Of a stretch of 36,672 bases of DNA, positions 32,741 through 36,672 are shown one piece after another. The notes below the pieces were generated by a model, which was not told the DNA's origin, made no database searches, and saw nothing but the letters and a program-made list of their open reading frames with translations. The stretch is taken from assembly GCA_029260215.1 (NCBI GenBank), contig JAJDDQ010000003.1:1-36672 (forward strand), given 5' to 3'. Numbering within the stretch: position 1 is the first letter of the stretch; every line of letters starts with the position of its first letter. Made by a program: the position numbers and the translations under genes. The DNA comes from Phycisphaerae bacterium (GTDB taxonomy: Bacteria > Planctomycetota > Phycisphaerae > UBA1845).

Positions 32741-32830
32741 GTCGCGTGCGACATGAATTCGCATAATCATGTCGCGTGCGACATGAATTCGTTCAACTGT
32801 ATCGCGCACAACACGAACCGAAGTTACAAG
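32741..32830 (+). repeat. Three 30-base tandem repeats carrying a dyad, candidate operator array
   Basis: Units begin at 32741, 32771 and 32801. The first two are identical over 21 bases (GTCGCGTGCGACATGAATTC and one more G); the third is degenerate (ATCGCGCACAACACGAACCG). Each perfect copy holds GTCGC-GT-GCGAC, and copy 2 extends to CATGTCGC-GT-GCGACATG, an 8-bp dyad. They lie 36-125 bases before the PfkB start codon, a usual place for a repressor or activator. Confidence 0.75.
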
Positions 32831-32865
32831 CAACACCCATAAGAAAAGCGAAAGAGCAACACCCT

Positions 32866-33771
32866 ATGTCCTTACTCGTAACCGGAAGCATCGGAATCGA
32901 CACCGTCACAACCCCCCACGGAACCGCGAACGACGTCCTGGGCGGAACCGCCGTCAACTTCGCATTCGCTGCCACCCTCTTTTCACCGGTCCGCCTCGTC
33001 GGCGTAGTCGGAGAAGATTTCCCCGACGCGTTCCGCACAACGCTGTCCAAACGCGAGATCGATCTCGCCGGGCTGGAAACGCGAAAAGGCAGCAAAACCT
33101 TCCGCTGGACCGCCAAATACGAAGGCGCGATGGCCGAAGCCGAGACCCTCGGTGTCGATCTCAACGTCCTCGCCGAGCATGGCCCCAAAGTCCCGGCCGA
33201 TTTCGCCGACAGCGAGGTCGTATTCCTGGCCAACACCCATCCGAAACTTCAACAGGAGCTTTTGGGGCAGTTGGCCGGCACGAAACTGACCGTGTGTGAC
33301 ACGATGAACCTGTGGATCGCCAACGAACGCGACGAACTGCTCCGCACCTTGTCGATGGTCGACGGCGTCATCATCAACGACGGCGAAGCCCGCCAGCTTA
33401 CTCAAAAGCACAATCTGATAGACGTCGCCGAAGTTCTCCTCAGCTACGGCCCCAAGTTCGCCGTCGTCAAAAAGGGCGAGCACGGCGCGTTGCTGATGAC
33501 CGCGGACGGGCCGTCGGTAATCCCCGCCTACCCCACAAGCCGCGTCGTGGACCCAACGGGCGCGGGCGACAGTTTCGCCGGCGGCACCCTCGGCTATCTG
33601 TCACACTCGGGCGACTTCAGCCCCGCAAACATCAAACGCGCCATCGTCCGTGGGACGGTGTGTGCATCATTTGTTATCGAGGATTTTTCGATCAACCGCA
33701 TGCTGGAGATCAAGCGGAAGGATGTCGACGACCGCGTCAACAAATTCTGCGAAATGCTGCGCGTCGACTAA
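32866..33771 (+). CDS. PfkB-family carbohydrate/nucleoside kinase
   Basis: A 301-residue ribokinase-fold kinase. LLVTGSIGIDTV is the start strand; GGTAVNFAFAATLF contains the N-terminal GG signature; the C-terminal signature DPTGAGDSFAGG has the catalytic base D235. Residues LDLAGLETRKGSKTF and VNDGEARQLT-like INDGEARQLT match sugar kinases near ribokinase and adenosine kinase, but the substrate is not clear. ATG 32866 gives the standard N-terminus; an ATG at 32776 would put 30 unrelated residues before it and run through the tandem repeats. Upstream repeats are candidate operators. A REP palindrome follows right after the stop, then recA. Confidence 0.88.
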   Translation: MSLLVTGSIGIDTVTTPHGTANDVLGGTAVNFAFAATLFSPVRLVGVVGEDFPDAFRTTLSKREIDLAGLETRKGSKTFRWTAKYEGAMAEAETLGVDLNVLAEHGPKVPADFADSEVVFLANTHPKLQQELLGQLAGTKLTVCDTMNLWIANERDELLRTLSMVDGVIINDGEARQLTQKHNLIDVAEVLLSYGPKFAVVKKGEHGALLMTADGPSVIPAYPTSRVVDPTGAGDSFAGGTLGYLSHSGDFSPANIKRAIVRGTVCASFVIEDFSINRMLEIKRKDVDDRVNKFCEMLRVD

Positions 33772-33799
33772 CGAGCCGCGGGCTTCAGCCCGCGCGGAC
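33772..33799 (-). repeat. REP-like palindrome, copy C (compensated variant)
   Basis: On the minus strand GTCCGCGCGGGCTGAAGCCCGCGG, then CTCG. Against copy A, AA is changed to GG in one arm and TT to CC in the other, so base pairing is kept. It starts on the base after the PfkB stop codon. Confidence 0.75.
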
Positions 33800-33892
33800 G
33801 CTCGAATACGTCAACGCTGAATCGCAACGGACCAACACACACGCCGCCGGGGCGTTCCCCGCCGTGCGGGGTTTGACAAGGAGGCAGATAAA

Positions 33893-35053
33893 ATGGGCAA
33901 CGAAAAACCAACGACACGCAAAGCGGCGCTGGACCGGGCCATCCAACAAATCGAAAAGTCCTTCGGCCAGGGCGCGGTCATGCAGCTCGCGCAGAGAAAT
34001 CTGGAAATCCGAGGCATCAGCACGGGATCGCTTTCTCTCGATCTCGCGCTCGGAGGCAAGGGGCTGCCCCGAGGCCGAATTGTCGAGCTTTTCGGACCTG
34101 AATCCTCGGGAAAGACCACGCTCGCACTGCACGTCATCGCGTGCGCACAGGCCGACGACGGTATTTGCGCGTTCGTGGATGCGGAACACGCTCTCGACCC
34201 CTCTTGGTCCAAACGATGCGGCGTGTTGACCGACAAACTTCTCGTAAGCCAGCCCAATTCCGGCGAGGAAGCGCTCGAAATTACCGAGATGCTCGTACGC
34301 AGCAACGCCGTCGATGTCATCGTCGTGGACTCGGTCGCCGCCCTGATTCCGAGGGCGGAAATCGAAGGCGAAATGGGTGATACGCACGTGGCGCTTCAAG
34401 CCAGACTGATGAGCCAGGCTTTGCGCAAACTGACGGCTGCGATCGCCAAGAGCAGTTGCATCGTTATTTTCATCAATCAGGTGCGTATGAAGATCGGGGT
34501 CATGTTCGGCAGCCCGGAAACGACGCCCGGCGGTCGCGCACTGAAATTTTATTCCTCCGTCCGTCTCGACGTTCGCCGAATCGCGACCCTCAAGGAGGGC
34601 GACGTCGCCATCGGAAACCAGGTACGTTGCAAGGTGGTTAAGAACAAGGTGGCAGCCCCGTTCAAATCCGTCGAATTCGACATCATGTTCGACTCCGGCA
34701 TGAGCAGGGAAGGCGACGTGATCGATCTCGGCATCAAGGAAAACGTCGTCCGCAAAACCGGAGCCTGGTTCAGCTACGGCGAAATGCGCCTGGGGCAGGG
34801 TCGCGAGAACAGCAAGCAGTTCCTCCGGGACAATCCCGATCTTTTCCGCGAAATCAGCAAGAAAATCTTGGAAATCAACACCGTACGGGCTGAAACGGCG
34901 GAGGCCGAGCTGAACAAGAGGGTCCAGGCCAAGACGGAGGACGCCAAACCATCTCCCGCACCAGACAAAGCAGCCGATACAGTCGCGAAAAACGTCAAAA
35001 TGCCTACAAGCGGTAAGCGATCAAGTCCCGTGGCAGTGAAAAAACGGGCGTAA
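33893..35053 (+). CDS. recA: Recombinase RecA
   Basis: ATP-dependent strand-exchange protein of homologous recombination and SOS induction. 386 residues. Walker A is GPESSGKT within [17 protein letters not shown], the core [22 protein letters not shown] follows, L1/L2 DNA-binding loops are present ([21 protein letters not shown]), and the C-terminal domain is normal to [10 protein letters not shown]. The last 40 residues are Ala-, Lys- and Pro-rich ([19 protein letters not shown] and on), basic rather than the acidic E. coli tail. A strong ribosome site AAGGAGG sits before ATG 33893. No SOS box of known type was recognised in the 120-base leader, which also holds a REP palindrome. Confidence 0.97.
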   Translation: MGNEKPTTRKAALDRAIQQIEKSFGQGAVMQLAQRNLEIRGISTGSLSLDLALGGKGLPRGRIVELFGPESSGKTTLALHVIACAQADDGICAFVDAEHALDPSWSKRCGVLTDKLLVSQPNSGEEALEITEMLVRSNAVDVIVVDSVAALIPRAEIEGEMGDTHVALQARLMSQALRKLTAAIAKSSCIVIFINQVRMKIGVMFGSPETTPGGRALKFYSSVRLDVRRIATLKEGDVAIGNQVRCKVVKNKVAAPFKSVEFDIMFDSGMSREGDVIDLGIKENVVRKTGAWFSYGEMRLGQGRENSKQFLRDNPDLFREISKKILEINTVRAETAEAELNKRVQAKTEDAKPSPAPDKAADTVAKNVKMPTSGKRSSPVAVKKRA

Positions 35054-35192
35054 GGACCGAAAAAAACGAAAAATTCACGGTTTCCAGAAAAATCTGGCAA
35101 AAACTCGGAACTTGGACTGGTCAGGCCGGTTACAGTGTGCCTATCATTTTGCGGTGGCATGTCGTGTCTGACTGTAACGGTCAGGTGTGACT

Positions 35193-35627
35193 TTAATGCT
35201 CAAATGCCGCGTGCTCCGCGTAGGGCGGTTCATCAAGGATGACCCAGGCGCGTCGATCTTTTTTGAGCGGTATTTTCGGGTTTGAGGCCCTTACCGCGCC
35301 GAATTGTATGAGGGAGGCGTAGCGCACATCGGTGCGTTGCCAGAATCGCGGGTCGGTCGCCAGGACCGAGTCCTGATAACGCCTCCCGAGATCGATCAGT
35401 TTCGCGGGAGTCAAGTCGTCGAAGAAGGCGACCCGTCTGACGACTGCCTTGGCGAAGATAGCCTGCGACGGGGTCTTGAACCAGAGCACGTGACCCCGGT
35501 CGATGAGGTCGAACGGTGCGAAACGCCTGCGTGACAGCCGGCATTCGACAGTTTTTCGCCCCGCGAGGATTTCGGGGGCGAACGTTCGATGTACGATGGC
35601 GAGATGATGGGTTCCGAGCGTTTTCAT
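35193..35627 (-). CDS. ASCH-domain protein
   Basis: A 144-residue protein. It opens LGTHHLAIVHRTFAPEILAGRKTVECRLSR, then DRGHVLWFK, the ASCH/PUA-like pattern where a beta-barrel pocket binds RNA or a nucleotide-like ligand; EI.AGRKTVE.R is the signature. A C-terminal part with YASLIQFGAVRASNPKI has no recognised motif. Some ASCH proteins hydrolyse N4-acetylcytidine or act in RNA binding; the function here is unknown. ATG 35627 was chosen from the domain start; the in-frame sequence to 35693 has no good ribosome site. It is convergent with recA and divergent from the receiver-XRE gene. Confidence 0.75.
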   Translation of the reverse strand: MKTLGTHHLAIVHRTFAPEILAGRKTVECRLSRRRFAPFDLIDRGHVLWFKTPSQAIFAKAVVRRVAFFDDLTPAKLIDLGRRYQDSVLATDPRFWQRTDVRYASLIQFGAVRASNPKIPLKKDRRAWVILDEPPYAEHAAFEH

Positions 35628-35695
35628 CGCGGAACTCTTTGGATCAGAAACGAACCATTTGGAACCGATGTACAGTTTACCGATAGGGAGCAACC

Positions 35696-36337
35696 GTGAC
35701 TACAACGACCACACCACCGAAAAAGGGTAAAGCCACCGTACGACACCATATCAAGGTGCTTGTGATTGACGACGACCCGGCTGTGTGCAAGACGGTCGGC
35801 CTCTTGCTGGAGGACCACGGCTTTCGTCCCAAAACGTACACGGACGCACAGCAGGCGCTCGAGCACGCCGACGAAGAGTCTTACCAGATCGCGATCGTCG
35901 ATTTGCGCATGCCGACCATGGACGGCGTTGAAGTTGTGGAGCGTCTCAAGAACATCGACGAGCGTATGTGCTGCATCGTGATGACGGCCTATCCTGAGCT
36001 AAGCTCAGCCACCGAGACCATGCGCCGCGGCACGTGCGACTACATTCCCAAACCGTTTGAGAAGGAACAGTTGCTTGAAGCCGTCGATCGCGCCTGCCGG
36101 AATCTGGGGCTGATCTATCGGGACGAGCATGACCTGAATCAACTCATCGGCCATCGCATTCGGGCGGAGCGATTGCGTCTGAACCTGACGCTGCGTCAGC
36201 TTTCGGACCGGACGGACTTGACGACGTCTCAGCTTTCCCAGGTGGAACTCGGGAAGAACGCCGCCTCCATCTGGGCGTTGGCGCGTATCTCGAACTCCCT
36301 CGGCTTGCGGCTGGCTCGCCTGCTGGAAGGCCTGTAA
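35696..36337 (+). CDS. Response regulator: receiver domain fused to an XRE-type HTH
   Basis: A 213-residue cytoplasmic regulator. The receiver domain (about 18-135) has the acidic pair D25-D26, phosphorylation site D69 in IAIVDLRMP, T97 and K119 in YIPKPF, so it is expected to be phosphorylated. Residues about 153-210 are a Cro/C1-type helix-turn-helix (LTLRQLSDRTDLTTSQLSQVELGKNA). Receivers joined to XRE domains are uncommon next to OmpR, NarL or NtrC types. A Ser-, Thr- and Lys-rich N-terminal stretch precedes the receiver. The start is GTG 35696 with AGGGAG before it. No histidine kinase lies in the window. Confidence 0.87.
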   Translation: MTTTTTPPKKGKATVRHHIKVLVIDDDPAVCKTVGLLLEDHGFRPKTYTDAQQALEHADEESYQIAIVDLRMPTMDGVEVVERLKNIDERMCCIVMTAYPELSSATETMRRGTCDYIPKPFEKEQLLEAVDRACRNLGLIYRDEHDLNQLIGHRIRAERLRLNLTLRQLSDRTDLTTSQLSQVELGKNAASIWALARISNSLGLRLARLLEGL

Positions 36338-36416
36338 GGGCGTTGGCCGAACCGTAGAATTCTGTTAGAGCGAGTTCACCGCGCGCGTGGCAGCTTGCGG
36401 TTGTGATGCTTCGGAA

Positions 36417-36446
36417 GTCCGCGCGAACTGAAGTTCGCGGCTCGCT
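36417..36446 (+). repeat. REP-like palindrome, copy D
   Basis: Identical over all 30 bases to copy A at 3299-3328, same strand. It lies between the response regulator and its terminator. Confidence 0.8.
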
Positions 36447-36474
36447 ACGTTTGGGTCAAAATTGCCAGCTATCG

Positions 36475-36509
36475 AACGGGCGTGGACGTAGTTGTTCTCG
36501 CCCGTTTTT
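36475..36509 (+). terminator. Rho-independent terminator downstream of the response regulator
   Basis: AACGGGCG (36475-36482) pairs over eight bases with CGCCCGTT (36499-36506), followed by a T run to 36509. It lies 138 bases after the stop of the response regulator. Confidence 0.75.
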
Positions 36510-36549
36510 CTTGCGCGCGTCAGGCATGATGCGCAGCGTCATGACCAGA

Positions 36550-36672
36550 CGCTGCTAACCGGCTAGCGAAAGCGATCCGGGATGCGACTTGCCGGGTGAA
36601 AGTCCCGGTGGAGGCCTTAATGGCAGGAACTCCTAGCCGAATCGCAAGGGTGTCCGTCGCGAGGCGGAATCT
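36550..36672 (+). mobile_element. 5' part of a probable group II intron (runs off the window)
   Basis: From about 36580 the sequence GATGCGACTTGCC, then CCGGGTGAAAGTCCCGG, GGCAGGAACTCC, TAGCCGAATCGCAAGG and GTGTCCGTCGCGAGGCGG closely resembles the conserved domain I start of a common class of bacterial group II introns with LtrA-type maturases. The hairpin CCGGG-tgaaagt-CCCGG (within 36592-36609) is a known landmark. The exact 5' splice point is uncertain (36550-36581). The maturase and 3' end would lie to the right. It begins about 40-70 bases after a terminator hairpin. Confidence 0.6.

Noticed and set aside
32657-32842. 61-codon frame with a ten-residue internal repeat (VACDMNSHNH, VACDMNSFNC)
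   Set aside because: The protein repeat is only the translation of the 30-base DNA repeats; no ribosome site and no family resemblance.
32776-32865. Longer N-terminus for the PfkB kinase
   Set aside because: It would add 30 unrelated residues across the operator-like repeats, and the kinase fold starts properly at 32866.
33840-33880. SOS box or structured leader before recA
   Set aside because: Only a five-bp GC hairpin (CGGGG-CGTT-CCCCG) and no known LexA-type dyad.
1-36672. CRISPR arrays, tRNA or rRNA genes
   Set aside because: No regularly spaced repeats beyond the three 30-base units, and no tRNA- or rRNA-like sequence was recognised by eye. A tRNA scan was not possible.

Overview
The window is a GC-rich bacterial chromosome segment, most likely from Planctomycetota and probably a Phycisphaerae-like lineage. 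That placement is an inference from several small membrane proteins with a CxxCGYDLTGN..CPECG zinc ribbon, a PQQ-type propeller protein with a signal peptide, and REP-like palindromes scattered between housekeeping genes. I saw no rRNA, tRNA or CRISPR array.

Layout. 1-2640: transposase tail, then an ArsR-type regulator fused to a methyltransferase, and ahcY, closed by a terminator. 2641-3522: gene-poor stretch with a dead transposase tail, a repeat pair and a REP palindrome. 3523-4566: secreted DsbA-family protein whose first active-site cysteine codon is an in-frame TGA followed by a SECIS-like hairpin, so a probable selenoprotein. 4760-9060: ALDH7 dehydrogenase, AraC/GyrI regulator divergent from a secreted VOC protein, and a beta-propeller protein. 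9433-11402: two tandem zinc-ribbon membrane paralogues and a multi-span membrane protein. 11399-16908 (minus): a tightly overlapped operon of radical SAM protein, chorismate-lyase-like protein, halogenase-like flavoprotein, DUF3311 protein, sodium:solute symporter, thioesterase and membrane protein. 17187-17879: phosphoglycolate-type phosphatase.

18020-20960: inositol-phosphate-synthase-like protein, xylose-isomerase-like TIM barrel and EboC-like UbiA protein, a reduced ebo-like set. 21107-23930 (minus): L-arabinokinase-like GHMP protein with eroded catalytic motifs, bifunctional nuclease family protein, panB. 24072-27035: hsp20 and lon, the latter with a histone-H1-like lysine tail. 27263-29086 (minus): a second tandem pair of zinc-ribbon membrane proteins and a secreted LolA-like protein. 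29463-32660: psd and pssA (phosphatidylethanolamine synthesis), then gltX with its own promoter. 32866-36337: PfkB kinase behind 30-bp tandem repeats, recA, an ASCH-domain protein, and a receiver-XRE response regulator. The right edge cuts into the 5' part of a probable group II intron.

How it fits together: AhcY recycles S-adenosylhomocysteine under a likely SAM/SAH-sensing repressor. Hsp20 and Lon handle damaged protein. Psd and PssA make phosphatidylethanolamine. The two multi-gene sets at 11.4-16.9 kb and 18.0-21.0 kb look like small-molecule biosynthesis and/or transport systems with no assigned product. The strongest unusual feature is the TGA-containing DsbA-like gene; the two biosynthetic sets and the degenerate GHMP protein come next.
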